Shown: positions 1 to 10,031 of the stretch, in pieces | Position numbering within the stretch: the first letter of the stretch is position 1 | Layout of the letters: the number at the start of each line of letters is the position of its first letter | Assembly: GCF_000152705.1 (NCBI RefSeq) | Contig: NZ_CH672413.1 | Location: 1,401,978-1,465,977, forward strand | Source: Janibacter sp. HTCC2649 | Lineage (GTDB): Bacteria > Actinomycetota > Actinomycetes > Actinomycetales > Dermatophilaceae | Reading direction: 5' to 3' | Length of the DNA stretch: 64,000 nucleotides | Translations under genes and position numbers: made by a program | The notes under the pieces: generated by a model | What the model was told of the DNA's origin: nothing | Databases searched by the model: none | The model's input: only the letters and a program-made list of their open reading frames with translations

Positions 1-1627
1 GGGTCACGTCGTCGCTGCCCGTCGGCTCGACCCCGCGCGTCCCCACCGGTCCGATGGCTGCAGCGGTGGCGGCCGAGAGCGCGGTGAGCGCCTCGATCTC
101 CTCGGCCCGCAGGGTCGCCAGCTCCTCCGAGCGGTCGAGCAGCCTGGCGGAGATCTCGCGAAGGACGCGTCCCTCGTCGGCCCTCCCGGCGGCACCGACG
201 GAGCCAGCTGGGCCAGCTGCGTCGGAGGTGTCCGCGGTGTCGGCGGGTGTTTCCCCGTGTGCCCGGGCAGCAGCCCCGACCACGGAAGCGCTCGGACGTG
301 GGGCGGACAGTGGCAGGGCGGTGGCCATGAAGAACGCCGCCACGTCCGACATCGATGCACCGCACGTCGAGGACGCCGCCCCGGTGCGTGCCAACGACGG
401 CACGTCGATCCCGACCCGCATCACGGTCCCCCGCCCGACGAGGCGACTCGTGAGGTATCCCCCGCAGACCAGCACACAACGCGGGGCCAGTTCCCACTGC
501 TCGGCGTCGTCGCCGTCACCGACTGCGAGGTGGCACTCCCCACCCTCGTCCAGTCGCACCCAGGCCACGAGGTCGGTCCCGGCACGGGCACCCTGCTTCT
601 CCTCGTCCACCGTCACCACGGCTGGCGGCTCGACGAGGGCCCCCATCGTCGCGATCCCCCGTGTCGTCAGCACCTCGTCGACGACGTCGACGACGCACCG
701 GAAGGCCTCGAGGAGGTTCGACGAGCCCGACTCCGCGTCGGTGGACGAGTCATCCGACAGCTCATCGACGGGCAGGGCGCTCACCGCGGCGAGCGCCGCA
801 GAAGTCACCCGGCGGCTCAGCACCTCGTCCCGACGGGTCACCGACCAGAGCAGGTGGCCCCGGGGATCGACGAACGCGTGGCGTGCCCTGCGCGGACCCC
901 GGCTCAGTGCGGCCAGCTCGACCCGGCCCCCGGCGACGGCCTGCTCCTCGACCGCCGGCCTGGGCAGCCGACGCCACCGGTCCGGCGGCGGCATGTCGAA
1001 CTCGTGGACTCCCCCGGGCAGGTCGGCCCTCGAGCTCACGACCAGGTCGTAGGAGACAGACACGCGTGCCTCCGCCCCGCCGTGGGGCAGCACCTCGTGA
1101 CGCTGCTTCGCAGGGAAGACGAGCAGCCGTCCCGCGACGGCTTGGTAGACCGCACTGCCATGGCTGAGTGGCCCCTGACCCGATGCCGCACCCGCCCCGG
1201 CGCCGGTCGCCAGCTCGTTGGGGTGACCGGTGTTGGCAAAGCTCAGCTCCCCGCCCGGTCCGGGCGCTCGCAGATGGACCACCGCGCTCACATGGGCCGT
1301 GGGGTGGACGTGCGGCGCCACCCGCGACCCCGGCGCCGCGACAACCGGCCACGCGCGCTGGACGAGGAGGTCGAGCTCGTGGGTGGGGTGGCCGAGCTCG
1401 GCAAGGTAGGCCCATACCCCGGCGGCCACGGCTGCCGTCAGCTCGTCGAAATCGGGATCGTGGTGCAGGGTGTCGACCCCGTCGATGTCACCCGTCCAGG
1501 CAGCGCCTTCGGCGGGTGTGCGGCCGGCGAGGGAGAGGGCAGCCAGGACGAGCCGCTCGAGGGTCTCCGGGGCGAGGTCGAGGTCCTCATGGTGCACAGC
1601 GAGCGGGAACCACGTGTCCAGAGCCAT
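1..1627 (-). CDS. 2OG-Fe(II) oxygenase-like protein with long C-terminal extension (3' end outside window)
   Basis: This open frame starts at ATG 1627 behind a GAGGAG ribosome site and stays open to the window edge, so at least 542 residues are encoded and the stop is not seen. Residues 1-200 resemble the putative 2OG-Fe(II) oxygenases of the TIGR02466/2OG-FeII_Oxy_5 type: an N-terminal WFPLAV start, a metal-type HxH at His106/His108, a distal His177 in FPAKQRHEV, and Arg188 in the RVSVSYD strand for 2-oxoglutarate. Those proteins are usually about 200 residues; here a further 340 or more residues of unknown function follow, acidic in the middle and rich in Ala, Gly and Ser near the window edge. 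No neighbour hints at the substrate. The family assignment rests on motif pattern only, and the iron-binding second residue is His where many relatives have Asp or Glu. Confidence 0.6.
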   Translation of the reverse strand, partial: MALDTWFPLAVHHEDLDLAPETLERLVLAALSLAGRTPAEGAAWTGDIDGVDTLHHDPDFDELTAAVAAGVWAYLAELGHPTHELDLLVQRAWPVVAAPGSRVAPHVHPTAHVSAVVHLRAPGPGGELSFANTGHPNELATGAGAGAASGQGPLSHGSAVYQAVAGRLLVFPAKQRHEVLPHGGAEARVSVSYDLVVSSRADLPGGVHEFDMPPPDRWRRLPRPAVEEQAVAGGRVELAALSRGPRRARHAFVDPRGHLLWSVTRRDEVLSRRVTSAALAAVSALPVDELSDDSSTDAESGSSNLLEAFRCVVDVVDEVLTTRGIATMGALVEPPAVVTVDEEKQGARAGTDLVAWVRLDEGGECHLAVGDGDDAEQWELAPRCVLVCGGYLTSRLVGRGTVMRVGIDVPSLARTGAASSTCGASMSDVAAFFMATALPLSAPRPSASVVGAAARAHGETPADTADTSDAAGPAGSVGAAGRADEGRVLREISARLLDRSEELATLRAEEIEALTALSAATAAAIGPVGTRGVEPTGSDDVT

Positions 1628-1680
1628 GGAACTCCTCACACCTTGCACAGGGGCGAATTCCGGGCACAAAGAAATGGCAG

Positions 1681-1697
1681 AATTCACTGTGTGAATT
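1681..1697. promoter_or_regulatory. perfect inverted repeat upstream of the oxygenase-like gene
   Basis: AATTCAC and GTGAATT flank a TGT centre, a perfect 7-bp inverted repeat in a locally AT-richer stretch about 55-70 bases upstream of the oxygenase-like start. Position and symmetry suit a dimeric repressor site, but no regulator is adjacent. The rest of 1628-2072 holds only this, the glgP terminator and no credible gene. Confidence 0.4.
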
Positions 1698-1991
1698 GAC
1701 GCAAGCAAGGGCGGGCGCATGAATGCGTCGCGATTTCCGAAAACCCACAACGGAGCCCGGAAGGACGGGTGGAGATTGCTTTCCCGAAGCCGTTCAGGTG
1801 CCGGTCCCCGGACATTCCTGAACAATCAGTCAGACTATTGCTCCTGCTTCTTCCGCGCAAGTAAATCGTCGAAACCCACGGCCCTCGATGGGCCAGCCGT
1901 CGCCCGGCTGATCCGCCAAACCCCACTGCCACAACGTCATTGGCCCCCCACAGGCCGCAGCGCGCGCCCGACTCGGTCAGCTCACCCGGGA

Positions 1992-2061
1992 CAAAAAATT
2001 GCCCTCCTGGGACACAACTGCGTAGCCGTGGGCCAACGCTGCCGTGCCCCAGAAGGGCAAT
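1992..2061 (-). terminator. rho-independent terminator of glgP
   Basis: Downstream of the glgP stop, 13-base arms (2049-2061 and 1998-2010, one mismatch) form a stem closing a 38-base loop. On the minus strand the stem is followed directly by six T residues (1998-1993). This is the only hairpin in the window with a classical T tract. Confidence 0.7.
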
Positions 2062-2072
2062 GACTCAAGATT

Positions 2073-4673
2073 TCAGGCGGTGGCGACGAGTCCGAGGCTC
2101 GCGGGGGCGGCGAGGCCCGCGTGCTTTGGCAGGACGCGCACGGTGTAGCCGAACGCCCCACTCGTGTTGAGCGTGAGGTCGCCGGAGAACTGGTGACGAC
2201 CGTGCTCATAGGTCTCGGTGTGATCCAACGCCATCGTCGTGATGTCGTGCAGGTCGTCGCCGCGATGGTTGGTCCGACCGTGCGCGACCTGCACCTCCAC
2301 GTCCTCGGGAGCGAGGCCGTCGAGCGAGACGTAGGCGTTGACGTGCAGCGTCTCGCCGATCTCGGGGCTGTCTCCGACACCCGAGGACTCGATGTGGTCG
2401 ACGCTCACCTTGGGCCAGGCCGCCTTGACCCGGGATGTGTATGCCGCGAGGTCGCGAGCGCCGGCGTAGTCGTCGTGCTTGAGTGCCCAACCGGAACGGG
2501 CCGCCGGGACGTAGAGGCGCTCGGTGTATTCGCGGACCATGCGGCTCGCGCGCACCTTGGGACCGAGGGTCGAGACCGTGTGCATGACCATCGCGAGCCA
2601 GTTCTGCGGCAGGTCGTCGCCATCGACGTCATAGAAGCGCGGCGCGACCTGGTTCTCGATGAGGTCGTAGAGCGCGTTGGCCTCGATGTCGTCGCGGCGC
2701 TCGGGGTCCTCGACACCGTCGGCGGTCGGGATGGCCCAGCCGTTGTTGCCGTCGAACCACTCGTCCCACCAGCCGTCGAGGATCGAGAGGTTGAGGGCGC
2801 CGTTGAGGGCCGCCTTCATGCCCGACGTCCCGGAGGCCTCGAACGGACGCAGCGGGTTGTTCAGCCACACGTCGCAGCCCGGGTAGAGGTGCTGGGCCAT
2901 CGCGATGTCGTAGTTCGGGAGGAACGCGATGCGGTGACGCACCTCGGGGTCGTCGGTGAACTTGATCATCTGCTGGATGAGCTGCTTGCCAGTCTCGTCG
3001 GCCGGGTGGGACTTGCCGGCGATGACGATCTGGATCGGACGCTCGGGGTCGAGCAGCAGCTTCTTGAGGCGGGCGGGGTCACGCAGCATGAGCGTGAGCC
3101 GCTTGTAGGTCGGGACGCGGCGGGCGAAGCCGATCGTGAGGACGTCGGGGTCGAGGATCTCGTCGGTCCAGCCCAGCTCGGCCGAGGACGCGCCGCGCTT
3201 GATCCACGAGGCGCGCATGCGGGCCCGTGCCTCGACGACGAGCTGCTCACGCAGCTGACGCTTCACGGCCCAGACCTCGTCGCGGGGCAGGTCGGCCATG
3301 GCGTTCCACGAGGCCTCGCTGTCGAGAACCGTGGTGTCGATGGTGACGTCGTCGGAGTGGCGCGCGGCGAGCTCGTAGACCTTGCGGTCGACCCAGGTCG
3401 GGCCGTGAACACCGTTGGTAATGCTCGTGATCGGCACCTCGTCGGCGTCGAACCCCGGGAAGAGACCGTCGAACATGTCCCGGCTCACCACACCGTGCAG
3501 CTTGGAGACACCGTTGGCGCGCTGGGCGATGCGCAGGCCGAGGACGGCCATGTTGAACATCGACGCGTCACCGCCCTCATAGGTCTCGGCACCGAGGGAG
3601 AGCAGGCGGTCCAGCGGCACGCCGGCCGGAGCGAGGTCGCCACCGAAGTAGATCTCGATGAGCCGTCGCTCGAAGCGGTCGATGCCAGCAGGCACCGGCG
3701 TGTGCGTCGTGAAGACGGTCGCACCGCGCACGGCCTCGAGGGCCTCGTCGAAGGTGAGGCCAGCACTGGTCACGAGCTCACTGATGCGCTCGATCGCGAG
3801 GAAGCCGGCGTGGCCCTCGTTGGAGTGGTAGACGTCCGGGGTGGGTGCACCCGTGAGTCGCGACCACAGGCGCAGTGCCCGGACGCCACCGACGCCGAGG
3901 AGCATCTCCTGCTGGAGTCGCTGCTCGCCGCCGCCACCGTAGAGGCGCTCGGTCACGGCGCGGGCGGCGTCGTCGTTGCCGGGGATGTCGGAGTCAAGGA
4001 GGAGCAGCGGGACGCGTCCGACCTGGGCACGCCACACCTGGGCGCGCAGCTCGCGGCCGCCGGGGAGCTTGATGAGGATGACGCTGGGCGTGCCGTCCTC
4101 TTCGCGAAGGAGCGCCAGGGGCAGGCCATCGGGGTCGAGGACGGGGTAGTCCTCCTGCTGCCAGCCGTCACGGTTGAAGCTCTGGCGGAAGTAGCCGGTC
4201 TTGTAGAAGAGGCCGACGCCGACGATGGGCAGGCCGATGTCGGAGGCCGCCTTGAGGTGGTCACCGGCGAGGATGCCCAGGCCACCGGAGTACTGCGGCA
4301 GGGCGGCGGCGATGCCGAACTCAGGGCTGAAGTAGGCGATGGCCGCAGGGGCACCGGCCTCACCCTGCTCGGTGGCCCATTGCTGGTACCAGCGGTCCTG
4401 ACCGAGGTAGTCGTCCAAGCCGCGCTTGGCGTCCTCGACCCGCGCGACGAAGGTGTCGTCGGCGGCGAGCCGGTCGAGCTCCTCCACCGGCGTCGCCGAC
4501 AGCATGGCCACGGGGTCCGAGCCCACGCTGGCCCACCGCTCGGGGTCGATGCTCTCGAAAAGGTCGCGCAGCGGCGGGTGCCAGCTCCAGCGCAGATTCA
4601 TCGCGAGGTCGCCGAGCGCGGCGATGCGGGTGGGCAGAACGGGGCGGACACTGAACCGACGGATGGCCTTCAC
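2073..4673 (-). CDS. glgP: alpha-glucan (maltodextrin/glycogen) phosphorylase
   Basis: GlgP removes glucose 1-phosphate from the non-reducing ends of alpha-1,4-glucans using PLP. The 866-residue protein has the N-terminal layout of the short actinobacterial/archaeal alpha-glucan phosphorylases (FSPEFGI and QYSGGLGILAGDH near residues 115-140) and the PLP-lysine region EASGTSGMKAALNG, placing the Schiff-base lysine at about Lys620. It starts at GTG 4673. A TAGGAT hexamer lies eight bases upstream, so the message may be nearly leaderless. It is divergent from glgE across 112 bp and ends in a strong terminator. In context it mobilises the glucan made by the neighbouring GlgE-GlgB operon. Product identity is firm; substrate preference between glycogen and maltodextrin cannot be read from sequence. 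Confidence 0.93.
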   Translation of the reverse strand: MKAIRRFSVRPVLPTRIAALGDLAMNLRWSWHPPLRDLFESIDPERWASVGSDPVAMLSATPVEELDRLAADDTFVARVEDAKRGLDDYLGQDRWYQQWATEQGEAGAPAAIAYFSPEFGIAAALPQYSGGLGILAGDHLKAASDIGLPIVGVGLFYKTGYFRQSFNRDGWQQEDYPVLDPDGLPLALLREEDGTPSVILIKLPGGRELRAQVWRAQVGRVPLLLLDSDIPGNDDAARAVTERLYGGGGEQRLQQEMLLGVGGVRALRLWSRLTGAPTPDVYHSNEGHAGFLAIERISELVTSAGLTFDEALEAVRGATVFTTHTPVPAGIDRFERRLIEIYFGGDLAPAGVPLDRLLSLGAETYEGGDASMFNMAVLGLRIAQRANGVSKLHGVVSRDMFDGLFPGFDADEVPITSITNGVHGPTWVDRKVYELAARHSDDVTIDTTVLDSEASWNAMADLPRDEVWAVKRQLREQLVVEARARMRASWIKRGASSAELGWTDEILDPDVLTIGFARRVPTYKRLTLMLRDPARLKKLLLDPERPIQIVIAGKSHPADETGKQLIQQMIKFTDDPEVRHRIAFLPNYDIAMAQHLYPGCDVWLNNPLRPFEASGTSGMKAALNGALNLSILDGWWDEWFDGNNGWAIPTADGVEDPERRDDIEANALYDLIENQVAPRFYDVDGDDLPQNWLAMVMHTVSTLGPKVRASRMVREYTERLYVPAARSGWALKHDDYAGARDLAAYTSRVKAAWPKVSVDHIESSGVGDSPEIGETLHVNAYVSLDGLAPEDVEVQVAHGRTNHRGDDLHDITTMALDHTETYEHGRHQFSGDLTLNTSGAFGYTVRVLPKHAGLAAPASLGLVATA

Positions 4674-4785
4674 GAGGCGTCATCCTAGGGTCACAGGTCG
4701 GCGTGGCGGAAACGTTTACTCACATGGGCCCCTGACGTGCGGCGATGACTCGTGGTGAAGGGCCTCGGGACGATAGCGTCACCGT
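4674..4785. promoter_or_regulatory. divergent glgP-glgE promoter region
   Basis: The 112-bp gap carries outward-facing -10-like elements: TAGCGT at 4774-4779, six bases before the glgE GTG, and TAGGAT on the minus strand (4687-4682), eight bases before the glgP GTG. No ribosome site precedes the glgE GTG at usable distance, which supports a leaderless glgE message. No clear -35 or operator is seen. Confidence 0.5.
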
Positions 4786-6831
4786 GTGACCGCGACGCCG
4801 CTCAGCACCCCGCCCCAGACCCCGATCGGACGGATCCCCGTCCTCGACGTGTCCCCACTCGTTGATGGGGGCGCCCGCCCCACGAAGTCCGTGGTGGGCG
4901 AGACCTTCCTGGTCGAGGCGACGGTCGTGCGTGAGGGGCATGACGCCGTCAGCGCCTCGGTCGTCCTCACCGATCCTGAGGGCGTCGACCACGTCACCCA
5001 GATGGTCTGCACCAACCCCGGTCTCAACACGTGGGAAGCCGTCGTCCACGCCGACAGCCCCGGACTGTGGACCTTCCGAATCGAAGGATGGTCCGATCCG
5101 TTCGGCACCTGGGAGCACGACGCGACGGTCAAGATCCAGGCCGACGTCGACACCGACCTCATGCTCGCCGAGGGCGCCCTCCTCCTCGATCGCGCCGCCG
5201 AGTCCGAGGAGCGCACCGCCACCGGTCGAGCTGCCCTCGTCGCTGGCGCCGCCGCCCTGCGCGACGAGACCCGCCCGCCGCAGGTGCGCCTCTCCTCCGT
5301 CACCCACGGACCCGTGCACGACGAGCTGACCACCACTCCGGTGAGGGACCACATCAGCCCGACCACGGCATACCCCCTGCTCGTCGAGCGTCAGCTCGCC
5401 CTCTCGGGCGCCTGGTACGAGTTCTTCCCCCGCAGCGAAGGGGCGCTCTACGACGAAGAGACGCACACGTGGCGCTCGGGCACCCTGCGCACGGCCGCCA
5501 AGCGCCTCACCGCCGTTGCCGGGATGGGCTTCGACGTCATCTACCTCACGCCGATCCACCCCATCGGGCAGGCCGCCAAGAAGGGGCCCAACAACACGCT
5601 CGACGCGGGGCCCGAGGACCCAGGCAGCCCCTACGCGATCGGCTCCCCCGACGGTGGGCACGACGCGATCCACCCGGACCTCGGCACCTTCGAGGACTTC
5701 GACTTCTTCGTCGCCGAGGCCCGCCGCCTCGGTCTCGAGGTCGCGATGGACATCGCACTGCAGTGCTCCCCCGACCACCCGTGGGTCGCCGAGCACCCCG
5801 AGTGGTTCACGACGCGCGCCGACGGGACGATCGCGTTCGCCGAGAACCCGCCGAAGAAGTACCAGGACATCTACCCCCTGAACTTCGACAACGACCCGGC
5901 CGGGGCCTACGCCGAGATGCGCCGGATGATCCAGGTCTGGATCGACCACGGCGTCACGCTCTTCCGCGTCGACAACCCGCACACGAAGCCAGTTGAGTTC
6001 TGGCAGTGGCTGATTCAGGACGTAGCCATCGACCACCCCGACATCATCTGGCTGTCCGAGGCGTTCACGAAGCCGGCCATGATGCGCACCCTCGCCAAGG
6101 CGGGCTTCCAGCAGAGCTACACCTACTACGCCTGGCGCAACACCAAGCCGGACCTGCAGGAGTACGTCACCGAGCTCGCCACGGAGACGGCCCACTACAT
6201 GCGGCCGAGCTTCTGGCCGACGACGCACGACATCCTCACGCCCTACATGCAGTTCGGTGGACCGGCGGCGTGGAAGCTGCGCGCGGCACTGGCCGGCACG
6301 CTCGTCCCGACCTACGGCATCTACACCGGCTACGAGCTCATGGAGCATGTCGCCCGCCCAGGCGCCGAGGAGCAGATCGACAACGAGAAGTACCAGTACC
6401 GCAACCGGCGCTGGGAGGACTTCGAGCCCGGCGGCGCCCGCGAGGGGCAGTCGCTGGCCTGGTACCTGCGCCGACTCAACGAGATTCGCCGCGAGCACTC
6501 GTCGCTGCACTGGCTGCGCAACATCACGTTCCACCACGCCGACGACGAGAACATCATGGCGTTCAGCAAGCGCCGTGCCGTGCCAGCAGACGCAGCCACA
6601 GGCACGCCAGCGCACGAGGACGTCGTCATCGTCATCGCCAACCTCGACCCGCACAGCACCCGCTGGAGCCGCGTCGTCTTCGACATGTCCGCCCTCGGTC
6701 TGCACCCCGACGAGGGATTCCGCGCGCACGACCTCATCACGGACACGTGGTGGGACTTCCTGCGCGAGGTCACCGTCCAACTCGGCCCCGACCACGAGCC
6801 GGTCCACATCATCGAACTGAAGAGGTACTGA
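4786..6831 (+). CDS. glgE: alpha-1,4-glucan:maltose-1-phosphate maltosyltransferase GlgE
   Basis: GlgE (GH13_3) transfers maltosyl units from maltose 1-phosphate to growing alpha-1,4-glucan. The 681-residue protein has the N-terminal dimerisation domain and a catalytic barrel. The nucleophile is Asp396 (FRVDNPH), the acid/base Glu425 (WLSEAFTKP) and the third carboxylate Asp482 (THDI). All three are offset by exactly two from Asp394/Glu423/Asp480, which I recall for the Streptomyces coelicolor enzyme. Start is GTG 4786, likely leaderless. It is the first gene of glgE-treS-mak-glgB-pgm; treS starts four bases after its stop. With TreS and Mak supplying maltose 1-phosphate and GlgB adding branches, the whole trehalose-to-glucan route is present. 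Confidence 0.96.
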   Translation: MTATPLSTPPQTPIGRIPVLDVSPLVDGGARPTKSVVGETFLVEATVVREGHDAVSASVVLTDPEGVDHVTQMVCTNPGLNTWEAVVHADSPGLWTFRIEGWSDPFGTWEHDATVKIQADVDTDLMLAEGALLLDRAAESEERTATGRAALVAGAAALRDETRPPQVRLSSVTHGPVHDELTTTPVRDHISPTTAYPLLVERQLALSGAWYEFFPRSEGALYDEETHTWRSGTLRTAAKRLTAVAGMGFDVIYLTPIHPIGQAAKKGPNNTLDAGPEDPGSPYAIGSPDGGHDAIHPDLGTFEDFDFFVAEARRLGLEVAMDIALQCSPDHPWVAEHPEWFTTRADGTIAFAENPPKKYQDIYPLNFDNDPAGAYAEMRRMIQVWIDHGVTLFRVDNPHTKPVEFWQWLIQDVAIDHPDIIWLSEAFTKPAMMRTLAKAGFQQSYTYYAWRNTKPDLQEYVTELATETAHYMRPSFWPTTHDILTPYMQFGGPAAWKLRAALAGTLVPTYGIYTGYELMEHVARPGAEEQIDNEKYQYRNRRWEDFEPGGAREGQSLAWYLRRLNEIRREHSSLHWLRNITFHHADDENIMAFSKRRAVPADAATGTPAHEDVVIVIANLDPHSTRWSRVVFDMSALGLHPDEGFRAHDLITDTWWDFLREVTVQLGPDHEPVHIIELKRY

Positions 6832-6835
6832 CCCC

Positions 6836-8558
<1,723 letters not shown>

Positions 8559-8566
<8 letters not shown>

Positions 8567-10031
8567 GATCCACAAGGGCGCCAGCATCACGCCCACCAAG
8601 CTCGAGCTGATCGACGCATGGATGGGGACACAACGTTGGTATGCCACCAAGGGCACCTCTCCCTCGCTGCGTCGCCTTGCGTCGTGGAGACTCGGCGACC
8701 CCGAGGGCGAGGTCGGCGTCGAGGTACTCATCGTCGCCGATGACTCGGGGCCCTCGCCGATCACCTACCAGGTCCCGCTCACCTATCGGGCCGCGCCGGT
8801 GGCCGGTCTCGAAAACGCTCTCGTCGGCCTCATGGAGCACTCGGTTCTTGGCACACGGTGGGTCTACGACGCACCGCACGACCCGGTGTATGCCGGGCAG
8901 CTGCTCGAGCTCCTCCAGGGCCGGGTGCGTGCCGAGTCCAGTGCCGCGAGTGACGCTTACGACGACACGGTCGTCGCGACTCCGGCCAGCACGTGGACCC
9001 GTGCCGTGACCGTGCAGAGGTCCAAGGTCCTCTCCGGCGAGCAGTCCAACACCTCCGTCATCCTCGACTGCGTCGATGCTGCCGGTGAGCCGGTCCCGGT
9101 CATCGTCAAGGTGTTCCGGATGCTCTCCGCCGGCGAGAACCCCGACGTCGTCCTGCAGTCGGCGCTCGTCGAGCACGGGTCCCGTCGGGTGCCGGCCGTC
9201 GTGGGGTCCGTGGCCGGGCAGTGGCCCGACGCGGGCACCGAAGGTGAGCACACGGCATACGGACACTTCGTCTTTGCCCAGGAGTTCCTGCCCGGCGTCG
9301 AAGACGCCTGGCGCGTTGCCCTCGAAGCGGTGCGCGCGGGCGAGGACTTCAGCGCACCGGCGCGTGCGCTCGGCGAGGCCACGGCCGAGGTGCACGCCAT
9401 GCTCGCCGACGCTCTCGGCACCACCGAGACGACTCCCGACGTCGCACGCGAGATCGTCGCGGGGATGCGCGATCGCTACGCCGCTGCGGCCGCGGAGGTC
9501 GGCGCCCTGAGCGACCACGACGAAGCCGTCTCGGCGATCTTCGATGCTGCCGAAGGCGTCAATTGGCCTGCGCTGCAACGGATCCACGGCGACTACCACT
9601 TGGGTCAGGTGTTGCACACCTCCGATGGTGGATGGGTGCTGCTCGACTTCGAGGGCGAGCCGCTGCGGCCGCTCACCGAGCGCAACCAGCCCGACCAACG
9701 CATCCGTGACATCGCGGGGATGTTGCGCAGTTTCGACTACGCCGGGGGCGCCGTCGAGCATTCGAGCGATGCGTCCGCGCGCGACTGGGTGACCGACACC
9801 CAACAGGCCTTCCTCGACGGCTACGCCGCCACCGCTGGTGAGGATCCGCGCGAACGGTCCTCACTGCTCGCCGCCTTCGAGCTCGACAAGGCGATGTACG
9901 AAGTCGTCTACGAAGTCCGCAACCGACCGTCGTGGGTCGACATCCCGCTGGCCGCCATCGAACGGCTGGCAGCAGGCTTTGGCACGACCACGGCTGCATC
10001 ACCCACCGCTCCCCAGGAGGACACCCCGTGA
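8559..10031 (+). CDS. mak: maltokinase
   Basis: Mak (Pep2) phosphorylates maltose at C1 with ATP, giving the GlgE donor maltose 1-phosphate. The 490-residue protein has the kinase signature of the aminoglycoside phosphotransferase-like fold: catalytic HGDYHLGQ with Asp345 and the metal-binding DFEGEP with Asp363, preceded by an N-terminal cap domain. I place the start at GTG 8559, overlapping the treS stop by eight bases with AGGAAG upstream; a longer reading frame exists upstream but only as an out-of-frame shadow inside treS. The TGA overlaps the glgB GTG by four bases, implying coupled translation. Confidence 0.94.

Noticed and set aside
257-1699. 480-codon plus-strand frame over the oxygenase-like gene
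   Set aside because: Arg/His/Gly-rich product without motif; the minus frame has a ribosome site and conserved pattern.
2121-4688. 855-codon open frame opposite glgP
   Set aside because: It mirrors glgP in the antisense frame typical of GC-rich DNA, has no motif and no start signal; the phosphorylase is unmistakable.
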